Assembly: GCF_004349265.1 (NCBI RefSeq)
Contig: NZ_SMFL01000007.1
Coordinates: forward strand, 62,001 to 126,000
DNA: 64,000 nucleotides
Source: Dyadobacter psychrotolerans
GTDB taxonomy: Bacteria > Bacteroidota > Bacteroidia > Cytophagales > Spirosomataceae
Reading direction: 5' to 3'
The position numbers were made by a program, and so were the translations under genes. Positions 17,207 through 25,278 of the stretch are shown here, piece after piece. The notes under the pieces were generated by a model. It ran no database searches. It saw only the letters and a program-made list of their open reading frames with translations, and was not told where the DNA came from. Position 1 is the stretch's first letter, and each line of letters starts with the position of its first letter.

Positions 17207-18410
17207 GAAAATTATGATTTGCCACTTTTGTGCCCACACTTCCCAGTATCCCGGTACCTGCTGCCATTCTCCGGTGGCCCTCTTCCCGGGCAACCCTGGC
17301 CTTAATTGCTAACTCCTCGAAAGCCTTGGAGACCTCGCGGTTACCGAATGGGGCCGAGAGTGATTCCTGGATACGATACAATCCATGTTGATTTAGTGAC
17401 CGCAATACATCCTGCTGTATCCGCTCGAGCCAATTATAGAAATTTTTCTCCTTCTGAGGCTCATCTGGCCACTTATCCGCAAAGTTCTCTTCCGGGTTGA
17501 TGGGATTGGCGATCCATTTCACGTACCGCTTCCTGACGAGATCGTAGCGATCTTCGATGAATGATGCCATCCTCTGAACCACTTCCAGCGTCGCTGCAGC
17601 AACATTGGTTTGCTTTTGATATGCAAGGGCGGCCAAAGTCGTGATGATAATCGATATTGGTTTGTCGCAATCTCCATTATACATCAGGTCCCGATGCCTC
17701 TTCAATATTTGAACAACTACCTGCAATGGTAACTTTTCCTTCTCGTATGCCGGCACTGGTTGAACTGCTTCCCTGAGCGACATCGCCTTATTGATATCGA
17801 GTGATGCACGCTGTTTAAACCAGGCGCCATATCCCAAAGGATTGCTTTTTAGCCAGAGTCCTGAGTTCGTTTCCCGGTAGTAATTATCGGTTTCCTTATC
17901 TGTGATGCGGATAGCCAGCGCTTGCGTATCCAAAACATCCTTTACGGAAAAAGAACGCTCTAAAAGCACTTTGTAATTTTCGCTGATTATCGACGGCAAA
18001 ATATCCAGGTGAAATTTAGCAGAATCTGCATATTTTAAGGTCCAGCAGCGGCGTCCTTCTTCATCCAGTAATCTTTTGAGCATGCCGTGATCCTTTAACC
18101 GGTCCCCAATTTGCTTCTTCAGGTCATATTGTGTCCAAGTGGCAACTTTTCCCTTCAGCTGGCAGACCAGGTCAATATCCAGTTCATCTTCTTCATGGAT
18201 AGGCTTGGTCATCGTCCCTAACATAAAAGATCCCTGCGGTACTATTTCCGGTTCGTAAGGGGAAAGGCTTGAACCTTCTTGTGCCAGCCATTCACCCACA
18301 AACTCATAACTGGTTACTGCTGCGTTGTGCTGCACTTCGGTAATATCCAGGCTTTTGCCCAATTCCTTAAATATTTTATTAAATTCTTCTTTTTGTTCAA
18401 GTGTCACCAT
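17193..18410 (-). CDS. CD-NTase (cGAS/DncV-like nucleotidyltransferase) of CBASS
   Basis: A cyclic-oligonucleotide synthase: the Pol-beta nucleotidyltransferase active site has GS at 60-61, metal-binding Asp78 and Asp80 (ELDIDL) and the third Asp136 (FHLDILPS); the helical second half includes QVVVQILKRHRDLMYN. It senses infection and makes a cyclic nucleotide that activates the patatin effector. It is the first gene of the operon and starts 48 bases from a 60-bp palindrome shared with locus B. The protein ends ...NFHGRE, so the glycine expected at the extreme C-terminus for E2 attachment is two residues from the end. Clade is not assigned. Confidence 0.9.
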   Translation of the reverse strand: MVTLEQKEEFNKIFKELGKSLDITEVQHNAAVTSYEFVGEWLAQEGSSLSPYEPEIVPQGSFMLGTMTKPIHEEDELDIDLVCQLKGKVATWTQYDLKKQIGDRLKDHGMLKRLLDEEGRRCWTLKYADSAKFHLDILPSIISENYKVLLERSFSVKDVLDTQALAIRITDKETDNYYRETNSGLWLKSNPLGYGAWFKQRASLDINKAMSLREAVQPVPAYEKEKLPLQVVVQILKRHRDLMYNGDCDKPISIIITTLAALAYQKQTNVAAATLEVVQRMASFIEDRYDLVRKRYVKWIANPINPEENFADKWPDEPQKEKNFYNWLERIQQDVLRSLNQHGLYRIQESLSAPFGNREVSKAFEELAIKARVAREEGHRRMAAGTGILGSVGTKVANHNFHGRE

Positions 18411-18457
18411 TTTTCTCTAATTTTAGTTCACATCCATTTTAAAACCCTTCTATACAT

Positions 18458-18517
18458 ATATGCTCCACGATATTTATTTTTTGCCACGGCGGTAAAAAAA
18501 TATTTTTTGGAGCATAT
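18458..18517. promoter_or_regulatory. 60-bp palindrome between CBASS and sigma/ImmA cassette (copy A)
   Basis: Outer arms ATATGCTCCA (18458-18467) and TGGAGCATAT (18508-18517) are perfect inverted copies; the inner arms are T-rich then GCC / GGT plus A-tract, also largely complementary. The right half (GGCGGTAAAAAAATATTTT) closely resembles the right half of the palindrome at 25193-25250. A TTTG at 18506-18509 and TATGTTCA at 18529 are spaced 19 bases, so the site probably overlaps the sigma-like gene promoter. It is likely an operator. Confidence 0.7.
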
Positions 18518-18546
18518 CATGTTACGGATATGTTCATCTCAGGAAA

Positions 18547-19140
18547 ATGATTGAACCGAGAACACTCGAAAAGCTTAAGTCCATCCCGGAAGGCCATTGG
18601 GGTGAAATTTATGGACGGTTGGTGATTTACGCAGCCACGAGGCTGAAGCTGTCTGGCTTTCAACCAAGATCGGAGATCGATGGCGTAGAACCGGAAGATT
18701 TCGTAGGGAATGCAATTGAGAAGATATTCGACGGTACGCGTGCCTGGGACTTTGAAAGATTCCCGGATATTGAGATACACCTAAAAGGAGTGGTAAAGAG
18801 CCTTATTTCAAGTCATCTGAAATCATCAGGTCGAAGGCCGATTGTTCAGGAATTGGAACTAGCGGAAAGAGGCGATGACACAGATGATTCCCAACGAGAT
18901 CAGAGCGATTATGCTGATGAAACGGATGAACTCAGGATTACAGAAGCACATTGGAGCTATATCGAACAACAATTTGTGGACGATGATGATGGATTGCTGG
19001 TCTTTTATGAGTGGCTGGACGGTAGCCCCCCGCGGGAAATCGCTGCCAGTTGCAATCTGGAGGTAAAAGACGTCTACAATGTGATTAAAAAGGTTAAAAG
19101 GGTGATCAAATCACTATCAAAGGTTTTTAACAATGTCTGA
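18547..19140 (+). CDS. Sigma-70-like protein of the immune regulatory cassette (A)
   Basis: A 197-residue protein with sigma-70 architecture: a region-2-like helix set (VEPEDFVGNAIEKIFDGTRAW then HLKGVVKSLISSHLKS), an acidic linker rich in Asp (about 115-135), and a region-4-like helix-turn-helix (PPREIAASCNLEVKDVYNVI). It may direct RNA polymerase or act as a DNA-binding regulator at the adjacent palindrome. The gene is divergent from CBASS and overlaps the following gene by 8 bases. A second member opens the cassette of locus B at 24560-25162 in the same divergent arrangement. ATG at 18547 is the only sensible start. Confidence 0.75.
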   Translation: MIEPRTLEKLKSIPEGHWGEIYGRLVIYAATRLKLSGFQPRSEIDGVEPEDFVGNAIEKIFDGTRAWDFERFPDIEIHLKGVVKSLISSHLKSSGRRPIVQELELAERGDDTDDSQRDQSDYADETDELRITEAHWSYIEQQFVDDDDGLLVFYEWLDGSPPREIAASCNLEVKDVYNVIKKVKRVIKSLSKVFNNV

Positions 19141-19525
19141 AAAAAGAATAAACATAGAACGACTGGCTGATGCTTTCTGGGAACTCAGCAAAGACCCTGA
19201 ATTGAGGGAAGACATGCTAAAGTCCGAAGGTTACGATCCGGCAAAGCTGGAAAAAGCCGGTATCAATAAAATTAAAAAGCTACTGTTCCAGCAGGAGGTG
19301 GCCTTAAAGAAAGCCAGAACCGCAAACCTGTATGCAATTGCGCTTGAAAAATTACAGGCTGCTGCGTCTGATACCAAAGAAAATCTTTTGAATCTACTCA
19401 GACATAGAGCCCCAAGCCTACAATTCAGGAATTTTGAGAATCTTGACGAAGAAATGATCCGCCAGGTATTGGATGAGACAGAACTGTTGGATATTATGGA
19501 TCAAATCGAAAATGGTAGATTCTAA
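19133..19525 (+). CDS. Small EGY-domain protein between sigma-like and ImmA genes
   Basis: A 130-residue, mostly helical, charged protein without known family. Its residues 32-50 (EGYDPAKLEKAGINKIKKL) align with residues 37-55 (EGYKLDDIVKKGLAKIAEI) of the ImmA/IrrE-macro fusion at 22941-24563, so the same domain is a separate gene here and an N-terminal domain there. The gene is coupled to its neighbours (8-base overlap upstream, 2-base gap downstream). Physical partnership with the peptidase follows from the fusion logic; it could be the peptidase's regulator or substrate. No DNA-binding motif is evident. Confidence 0.7.
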   Translation: MSEKRINIERLADAFWELSKDPELREDMLKSEGYDPAKLEKAGINKIKKLLFQQEVALKKARTANLYAIALEKLQAAASDTKENLLNLLRHRAPSLQFRNFENLDEEMIRQVLDETELLDIMDQIENGRF

Positions 19526-19527
19526 AT

Positions 19528-20301
19528 ATGGCTGTAACTCCAAAGCAAGCTGCAATTAGTGTACTCAGTGAATGTGGGATTGTTGATCCTGCCGAAATAT
19601 CCATTGAGGATTTGATCGCATTTCACGACGGCATAGTTCAGGAGGTTTCTCTTACCAACTGTGATGGCCGGGTAGTCATGAAGAATGGAAGGGCAATTGT
19701 TTCCGTGAACGCAGACATAGAATTCCCCTATAAAAAGAGGTTTGTGCTGGCGCACGAATTGGGACATATGGTGCTCCATCGTCAAAAAGAAGCGACGTTC
19801 TCTGATGATTATGAGACATTGGAAGCTTATAAACGAGGTCCACAGGAGACCGAAGCAAATGCATTCGCAGCCGAGCTCTTGATGCCTGAAGTACTTTTCA
19901 AGGAAGAATGCTACAAGAAGGTATTTTCTCCCGATCTTGTTCGGGTCATCTCGGAGCGATTTCAGACCAGTATTACGTCAACTGTCTACCGTTTTATTGA
20001 CTTTGGAAATCACCCGATTTGCGTTTTTTATAGTAAGGACGGCAAAATTAAATACTGGCGAAAATCAGAAGATTTTCGCTATCGGATTTCCGACAGGAAC
20101 AAACTTGAAGTCCCCTCAGATTCAGTGGCTAATGAGTATTATAAAGCAGGTCGAATCTACAGTAGTAGGGATTCCGCGCAGGTCATCTATAAATCCACTT
20201 GGTTCGAGCTGGGAAAATATGACCGGGATACCGAAATGTTCGAATACTGCATTATTACAAAACAATACAATACGGTGCTTAGTGTTATCTGGGAACGATG
20301 A
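19528..20301 (+). CDS. ImmA/IrrE family metallopeptidase (A)
   Basis: A zinc peptidase with HELGH at residues 76-80 and the third ligand region ETEANAFAAELLMP (107-120), the hallmark of ImmA/IrrE proteins that cleave transcriptional repressors on stress. The C-terminal 120 residues hold a beta-rich domain resembling a GAF-like sensor region (PICVFYSKDGKIKYW, TVLSVIWER). CBASS systems of another type carry an ImmA/IrrE-like peptidase, CapP, that cuts the repressor CapH; here no CapH is seen, and the sigma-like and EGY proteins take that position. The 3' end runs into a terminator. Confidence 0.85.
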   Translation: MAVTPKQAAISVLSECGIVDPAEISIEDLIAFHDGIVQEVSLTNCDGRVVMKNGRAIVSVNADIEFPYKKRFVLAHELGHMVLHRQKEATFSDDYETLEAYKRGPQETEANAFAAELLMPEVLFKEECYKKVFSPDLVRVISERFQTSITSTVYRFIDFGNHPICVFYSKDGKIKYWRKSEDFRYRISDRNKLEVPSDSVANEYYKAGRIYSSRDSAQVIYKSTWFELGKYDRDTEMFEYCIITKQYNTVLSVIWER

Positions 20302-20320
20302 AAATTTGATTTTCATCGTT
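20294..20320 (+). terminator. Terminator of the sigma/EGY/ImmA cassette
   Basis: AACGATGAAAA (20294-20304) and TTTTCATCGTT (20310-20320) form an 11-bp stem that includes the ImmA stop codon and is followed by CTTT and later T5. The remaining gap to 20692 (about 370 bases) holds only short frames with no coding character. Confidence 0.75.
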
Positions 20321-20692
20321 CTTTATCGTCTCTTTTTATTGAGCTTGCAGTGCCGTTGACCACCACAATTCGGAAATTATGAACATGTTATGTCATTTCG
20401 GTACGAATTGACCATCTTAATTACTGACTGTTAATTGTTTAATTCATTAATGAAAAGAATGGGTTGGTGGTTTATCTGGAATGTAGTGGTCGAGCCATCC
20501 GAATTCTCCACCTTGGTTCGGGAGAAGCAATAATAATGGGGGTGGATCTTCCTATGCCTATATCTGTAAAAGTTGATTTGCCAAGCATAGTGCCAACATC
20601 TGATAACCCTAAATTTATAAAGCACAAGGTGTAAAGAAAATCAGGACGAACAATTGAGTCCTTGCTATAATAATAATTCAAAAAATGAAATC

Positions 20693-21331
20693 TTAATTCA
20701 TCTGATGAAAATCTCCATCGGGCCTAGCACTACTCCAAATAGGGCCAGCAATCTTGCATTCATTTTCAAATGTAACCTCAGCAACATCTCTAACTTGTCT
20801 GTCAAATTGATCAGCAACAACAAATGACTCAGCTCCACGAAGCGGAGCTATTCCTCCCAAATAAGAGCTAGGTCTTGTAGCGCCTGAATTTAAACGACAA
20901 AACTTTACGTGAGGATTTGCCTCAATAATATCGCTTGTTGAAAACCGAAATATGATTGGGCGTTCTTGCTCATAACGTGTAAAATGTTTCCAGAGGCGGT
21001 CCAATGTTGGCCACATGAAAACCCTATCGTTAAGGTGAAATAGGAAGTCGCCAACGCTCCAATTATTAGTCAAACATTTTGCAAGCGCCTTTTCCGAGAT
21101 CGGTCTTTGGTCTCTGAGGAAAAAAGTGTTCTCCCCTATAACAATAGTTTGGTGCTCTGCTCTACGAGCTCGCTTTACACCTTGTAACGATTCGTCATTT
21201 GTCATATCAATTAAAGTATTTGCGCTGAAAAGACTTTTGGTTGACGAAATATTGTCGGCGTTTTGGCTACTTGTAAGATGATACAGGTACGGCCTACTGA
21301 TGATAAATTTTTGAATATCCATTAGCTCCAA
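20693..21331 (-). CDS. DUF7002 family protein (ART-like candidate)
   Basis: A 212-residue protein whose conserved blocks fit the DUF7002 pattern: PYLYHLTSSQNADNIS, FFLRDQRPIS, VGDFLFHLNDRVFMWP, the NSGA segment, a late RGAESFVVADQF and VAEVTFENEC. The opening YHLT...NI...SL resembles the NAD-contact region of small ADP-ribosyltransferase-like folds such as DarT, but I cannot prove the fold. It is the last gene of a four-gene operon whose second gene has an ADP-ribose-binding macro domain, so a transferase role on protein or nucleic acid is an attractive inference. It overlaps the kinase-PurA gene by 10 bases. Confidence 0.65.
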   Translation of the reverse strand: MELMDIQKFIISRPYLYHLTSSQNADNISSTKSLFSANTLIDMTNDESLQGVKRARRAEHQTIVIGENTFFLRDQRPISEKALAKCLTNNWSVGDFLFHLNDRVFMWPTLDRLWKHFTRYEQERPIIFRFSTSDIIEANPHVKFCRLNSGATRPSSYLGGIAPLRGAESFVVADQFDRQVRDVAEVTFENECKIAGPIWSSARPDGDFHQMN

Positions 21332-22959
21332 TTTCTACGGTCAATTACAGATCGATAGTCAAATGTAGTTCCAATTAATGAGACTCTAACCCCAGAACAA
21401 CATTCAATTTCTTCAATAAATCTTTGAGTTTCATCAGTCAGATTTTCGTATCTCCGGGAAGATTCATTTGCTATTGAAAAATAATCAGTAAATGTCAATG
21501 CAATATCAGTAGGAGAATTAAGCTCACATGCCCTTCGAAAAAGATCCCAACTAAATTCAGCTATCCTACGGTTCTTCTTTGTCGTAGTAGTAATTTCTTT
21601 TCGTAAAAGTTCCTCTGCCGATTTCCCTGAACGTTGAGCAATAATATTCATATCAATTTCATTACTTCCAAATGGTCCAGATTCTCCTCCGACTCTTATA
21701 GGATATGTACGAGTCACCATGATTATTTTCCTTACCCGCCTGGCGGAAATCCCCGCTTCAGACAAACAACCTGCCACAGAAGTATCTCGGGATGTGACAT
21801 GGGGGTAAAGACCGTGATGCAAACTCAGTCCGGAACCTTGTGTACCTTCTAAAAGTATTTTTTTATTTTGTTTGTATAAGTTTTCCAACTCCCGTGAAGT
21901 GCTACCAATATATGGCAATAATTCTTTAAAATTTTTTGCCTTGTGACTGCTTTCGCCTAGAAGCCGGGATATTATATTTGACGCTGTAGCTGCCCCTACA
22001 CCTTGCCCTGTAGAACTTATTTTGTCTTTTACTTTAGTTTCAAAATCAATATCTGTTTGTGAGATAATGATTGCATTTTCATCAATTATGAGTCGTTCTT
22101 TTTCGATCTCAAACACTCTAATTTCTTCTAAAATTTTTGGCAAGCTAAGAACAGCACCTGGACCAATTAAGATTTTGGCATTTGGTGCTCTGTATGAACC
22201 TGATGGTAACAAATGAAAAACGTGGTTATTAGGTTTCTGGAATACCGTGTGCCCGGCATTTGGACCACCAACTCGCATTAGGCAGTCATATTCCGGAGCA
22301 ATATGAGCTGCTATTTGGCCCTTACCTTCAGATCCAAATTGTCCTCCGATAATAACGTCAACAAGTTCGTTATGTGTTGGTGGCAAAAGCCTCAGAAAGC
22401 TGGCTACTCTAATATATACATCCTCGTCATTGCACTTATCAGTATTTATAACCAAATCGGCTTCTGTACCTAAGGTGTATACATTCGCTTCTGTCTTATC
22501 CGCTTTGTATCTTAAATACTTCTCGGTCCGCTCATCTGTAGGTAGGTTTTTTATCTCACCGCGTTCAAAAAAGCGTTCTTTTAAAGTTTCGGGATCAGCC
22601 TCAAGATGTATATGATGCACGAAATAGCTGTATGCATCCCGAATGTGCTGAACCTGTTCTATAATCCTTGCAGAATCAACAACATATAAATTTTCTGTGG
22701 TAAAATCAGCTCGATAAAGATCTTGGAAGTAATCCAAAACCCACCTACCTCCACCTTCCGTATCCTGTCGCTCACCATATTTTTGTAAAAAGGCTCGCTC
22801 AGGAGTATCTCCATTTAATTCTTTTTTTGCAAGGTGGTAAAGTCCTTCTCTTGTTTTACAGTGTTTAAAGCCAATTCTGGAGGCAAGTTTTTCAGCAAGC
22901 GTACTTTTTCCAGTACACATCTCACCAGAAATAACAAGGATTATTTTTCTGTCTGCCAT
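21322..22959 (-). CDS. P-loop kinase fused to adenylosuccinate-synthetase (PurA/PurZ-like) domain
   Basis: Residues 1-195 form a nucleotide kinase-like domain with Walker A GEMCTGKST (12-20) and a lid-like ERFFERGE. Residues 199-545 form an adenylosuccinate synthetase domain: GGQFGSEGKGQ (205-215), RVGGPNAGHT with the catalytic His237, STGQGVGAAT, EGTQGSGLSLHHGLYPHVTS and PIRVGGESGPFGSNE. The PurA catalytic Asp of QWGDEGKGK is Ser210 here, the replacement known from phage PurZ enzymes, which act on dGMP to begin aminoadenine synthesis. The GTP-specificity TKLD motif is TFTD. The usual housekeeping role is therefore unlikely. Overlaps both neighbours. Confidence 0.85.
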   Translation of the reverse strand: MADRKIILVISGEMCTGKSTLAEKLASRIGFKHCKTREGLYHLAKKELNGDTPERAFLQKYGERQDTEGGGRWVLDYFQDLYRADFTTENLYVVDSARIIEQVQHIRDAYSYFVHHIHLEADPETLKERFFERGEIKNLPTDERTEKYLRYKADKTEANVYTLGTEADLVINTDKCNDEDVYIRVASFLRLLPPTHNELVDVIIGGQFGSEGKGQIAAHIAPEYDCLMRVGGPNAGHTVFQKPNNHVFHLLPSGSYRAPNAKILIGPGAVLSLPKILEEIRVFEIEKERLIIDENAIIISQTDIDFETKVKDKISSTGQGVGAATASNIISRLLGESSHKAKNFKELLPYIGSTSRELENLYKQNKKILLEGTQGSGLSLHHGLYPHVTSRDTSVAGCLSEAGISARRVRKIIMVTRTYPIRVGGESGPFGSNEIDMNIIAQRSGKSAEELLRKEITTTTKKNRRIAEFSWDLFRRACELNSPTDIALTFTDYFSIANESSRRYENLTDETQRFIEEIECCSGVRVSLIGTTFDYRSVIDRRNWS

Positions 22960-24563
22960 GTTGACGACTCTTTAAATAGGGTGAGGGTTGATTTTTGATT
23001 TGAGTTAAATGGTTTACCCGGAAGTAAATAAATGTTGACTTTAATACCATAGTTCACAAGCTCATCGTGAATCATTCCAATTATTAAATTCCAGTCCCCC
23101 TTTGCATTACCCGCGCCAATAGCTGGCATGTGGACAGAAGCTCCTATTTCTTGTGCGGTTTTCCGCAAATCAATTAAGCAGTTTCTGAGATCATTATACT
23201 TTAAAGGAATCTCGTAACCATTCGAATGTAATCCTTTTTGGGCCAACATTTGAAATACAAATAGGTCTTTCGATATTTTAACCAAGTTTGAGGTGCCTAG
23301 GATAAATTCCTTTTTGTTAGCCTTCCATTCTATTAATTTATCTTTAACTAACGGATAGTTTTTGCTGAGAGAGTAACCAAATCCTCGCCCGAGAGCTCCG
23401 CTAGTATTGACAACTTGTGCAATGATTTTAATCCCTTTGCCCCTTGGCTTGGTAGCGTCTCCGAACTCTAACATAACTTTTCCTTCTTCAATCGGATTTG
23501 CTTCTTTATTCATTGGTATGATTAAGATACCAACCCGAGGCTTGTTATCTTTCCGATACGGAGAAATACCAACTGCAAAAGCTTGAAAGGATTGTCCCTT
23601 AAAAATTTCCCAACTAATTGTTTCCCTAGAAGTCCACCCAGGTGAAATGCATTCATATGCGATTGAGTTTTTTGGTATTTGAAAGCCATTAGGAATCTTT
23701 ATATAAAACGACTTTGATGATGTGTAGTAATCTAAGACAATTTTTTCATCGGTTTCAAAAATACCAATAATGACGGCACAGGGCTTGTCAATAACCTCAG
23801 TATAGCGAATGAAAACCGATTCGAGAGAAGACTTATACTTCGTTGCTAATTGAAGTAAACCTTCTATGGTGGGATCACTATTATTCGCGTCATGCGAGAA
23901 CATTGCATATGGAAGCTGAATCTCCGCAGCGGCTGCATTGCATAGTTGTTCTAATTGCCTGTTTTCTGATGGATTTTCTTCGCGATTCCTGATAGTTTGT
24001 GCACAATCAGAAAAGAGCGTATGTGCAATCTCATGAGAGACTGAAAAATTCGCCCTAGTCTGCTTTTGTAGTGGGTTATATTGAATTTGAAACGTTTCGA
24101 AAGTTAACGGGACAATTCGAGCATCAATTACTTGGTCATTTGGGATAATGTCAATATCGAGATATTTTGCTAGCAGAAACGGATCATAAGGTGGCCCATG
24201 CCAACCCATCTCGAAGCCTTTCATCACAAGGTTTCTAGCCCTGGATTTAATTTCGTTGAGAGGATCCGTATTCCCAGACTCCCTCATTAAAAGTTTGACA
24301 GAAGGATGGGTCCAATATGCGCCCTTCCGTAAATATTGGCTTTCATCGACATTTGATGTGTTAACTACTTTTTGCTTCTCGTTACTTAACTTTTCTTGAA
24401 TTTCAGCAATCTTAGCCAGTCCTTTTTTGACTATGTCGTCTAATTTATAACCCTCTCCGGTTAAATATTCCTTGGCTCTCTCTGATGTTGAACTATTGTG
24501 TTCTATGTTCGACATTATAAGCCTTAGAAAACTGTCTTTGTCGTATTTTATCTCGTTGCTCAT
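22941..24563 (-). CDS. EGY + ImmA/IrrE metallopeptidase + macro-domain fusion
   Basis: Three parts can be read. Residues 1-65 match the separate EGY protein of locus A (EGY at 37-39). Residues about 100-330 are an ImmA/IrrE zinc peptidase (HEIAH at 177-181; a later EQLCNAAAAEIQLP supplies the third ligand). Residues about 370-520 are a macro domain (IIAQVVNTSGALGRGFGYSL, LGTSNLV, VHMPAIGAGNAKGDW), a module that binds or removes ADP-ribose. The single protein could thus couple sensing of an ADP-ribose-type signal to proteolysis. The start overlaps the sigma-like stop by 4 bases (ATGA), meaning tight translational coupling. Macro subfamily is not settled. Confidence 0.82.
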   Translation of the reverse strand: MSNEIKYDKDSFLRLIMSNIEHNSSTSERAKEYLTGEGYKLDDIVKKGLAKIAEIQEKLSNEKQKVVNTSNVDESQYLRKGAYWTHPSVKLLMRESGNTDPLNEIKSRARNLVMKGFEMGWHGPPYDPFLLAKYLDIDIIPNDQVIDARIVPLTFETFQIQYNPLQKQTRANFSVSHEIAHTLFSDCAQTIRNREENPSENRQLEQLCNAAAAEIQLPYAMFSHDANNSDPTIEGLLQLATKYKSSLESVFIRYTEVIDKPCAVIIGIFETDEKIVLDYYTSSKSFYIKIPNGFQIPKNSIAYECISPGWTSRETISWEIFKGQSFQAFAVGISPYRKDNKPRVGILIIPMNKEANPIEEGKVMLEFGDATKPRGKGIKIIAQVVNTSGALGRGFGYSLSKNYPLVKDKLIEWKANKKEFILGTSNLVKISKDLFVFQMLAQKGLHSNGYEIPLKYNDLRNCLIDLRKTAQEIGASVHMPAIGAGNAKGDWNLIIGMIHDELVNYGIKVNIYLLPGKPFNSNQKSTLTLFKESSTWQTEK

Positions 24564-25162
24564 AGATCTACTTCAATATCAAATTTTAATGCTACTTTTT
24601 CCAACACGCGATTAAGTCGCTTCATGCCCTTGTCAAACTCTCTCTCGGTTATATTTTCACTTTCGATAATTTCTCTTCGCTTATATCCAAGCTCTTTGGC
24701 CAAATGAAATAGTCGAAAAGCAACTGGGTCTTCCTGTGTAAGTCTCTGAACTTCTGCCATAATGGATTGATAGTCAAAATTTTCGTCAAACGATGCGGCA
24801 ATTACCGGTAACAGTGATTCTACGTAAGAAATTGTATCATCACCTTCATGGTCCAATTTCATTCCAAAAATGTCCTTGTACAGAGTGTTTTCCGGTTTCT
24901 TCCAATCGTTACTATATAATCGGCGGAGAATATTTAGCTTTAAATAGTTAAACAATGTACCTCTCGACGGATCAAATCTTTCAGGATTCTCCAAAAATGA
25001 TGTAATCGCCTCATAAACGTAGTCTTCTTCTTGCTTACCTTGAATAGATGTATCGCAATTTTTACCACGAAACCATCTGTGATGCTTCAAAAGTTGATGC
25101 GAATAAGCATGCAGCTTCAATAATATGTCTTCCCAATCAATATTCTCCATTTGCAAACACAT
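24560..25162 (-). CDS. Sigma-70-like protein of the immune regulatory cassette (B)
   Basis: A 200-residue sigma-like protein: region-2-like helices (QEEDYVYEAITSFLENPERF, FNYLKLNILRRLY) and a region-4-like segment (LGYKRREIIESENITEREFDKGMKRLNRVL). Sequence identity to the copy at 18547-19140 is low but length, layout, operon partner and divergent palindrome are the same. The frame opens at 25162 (ATG) and a second ATG four codons later (25150) is also possible. It is first in a four-gene operon. Whether it is a true sigma factor or has become a dedicated regulator is open. Confidence 0.7.
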   Translation of the reverse strand: MCLQMENIDWEDILLKLHAYSHQLLKHHRWFRGKNCDTSIQGKQEEDYVYEAITSFLENPERFDPSRGTLFNYLKLNILRRLYSNDWKKPENTLYKDIFGMKLDHEGDDTISYVESLLPVIAASFDENFDYQSIMAEVQRLTQEDPVAFRLFHLAKELGYKRREIIESENITEREFDKGMKRLNRVLEKVALKFDIEVDL

Positions 25163-25192
25163 TTGATACTTGTGGCGAGGATCTACATGAGT

Positions 25193-25250
25193 ATGCTCTT
25201 AGAAAAATATTTTTTCCCTTTGGCGGCAAAAAAAATATTCTGGAGAGCAT
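25193..25250. promoter_or_regulatory. 58-bp palindrome between the two locus B operons (copy B)
   Basis: Outer arms ATGCTCT (25193-25199) and AGAGCAT (25244-25250) are perfect inverted copies. Inside are an AAAATATTTTTTCCC half and GGCGGCAAAAAAAATATTC half, closely matching the palindrome at 18458-18517 in length, arm sequence, GGCGG core and A-tract. It sits 30 bases from the sigma-like start on one side and 28 from the ubiquitin-like start on the other, so it can regulate both. Confidence 0.7.
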
Positions 25251-25278
25251 TAACAATTATAACTAAATATTTATAAGA

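Noticed and set aside
18279-18554. A 91-codon plus-strand frame across the CBASS promoter
   Set aside because: It reads antisense through the CD-NTase start and through the palindrome; composition is that of a shadow frame.
20431-20681. Two short minus-strand frames between the ImmA gene and DUF7002
   Set aside because: Both are short, overlap each other in different frames and lack start context; the region is treated as non-coding.
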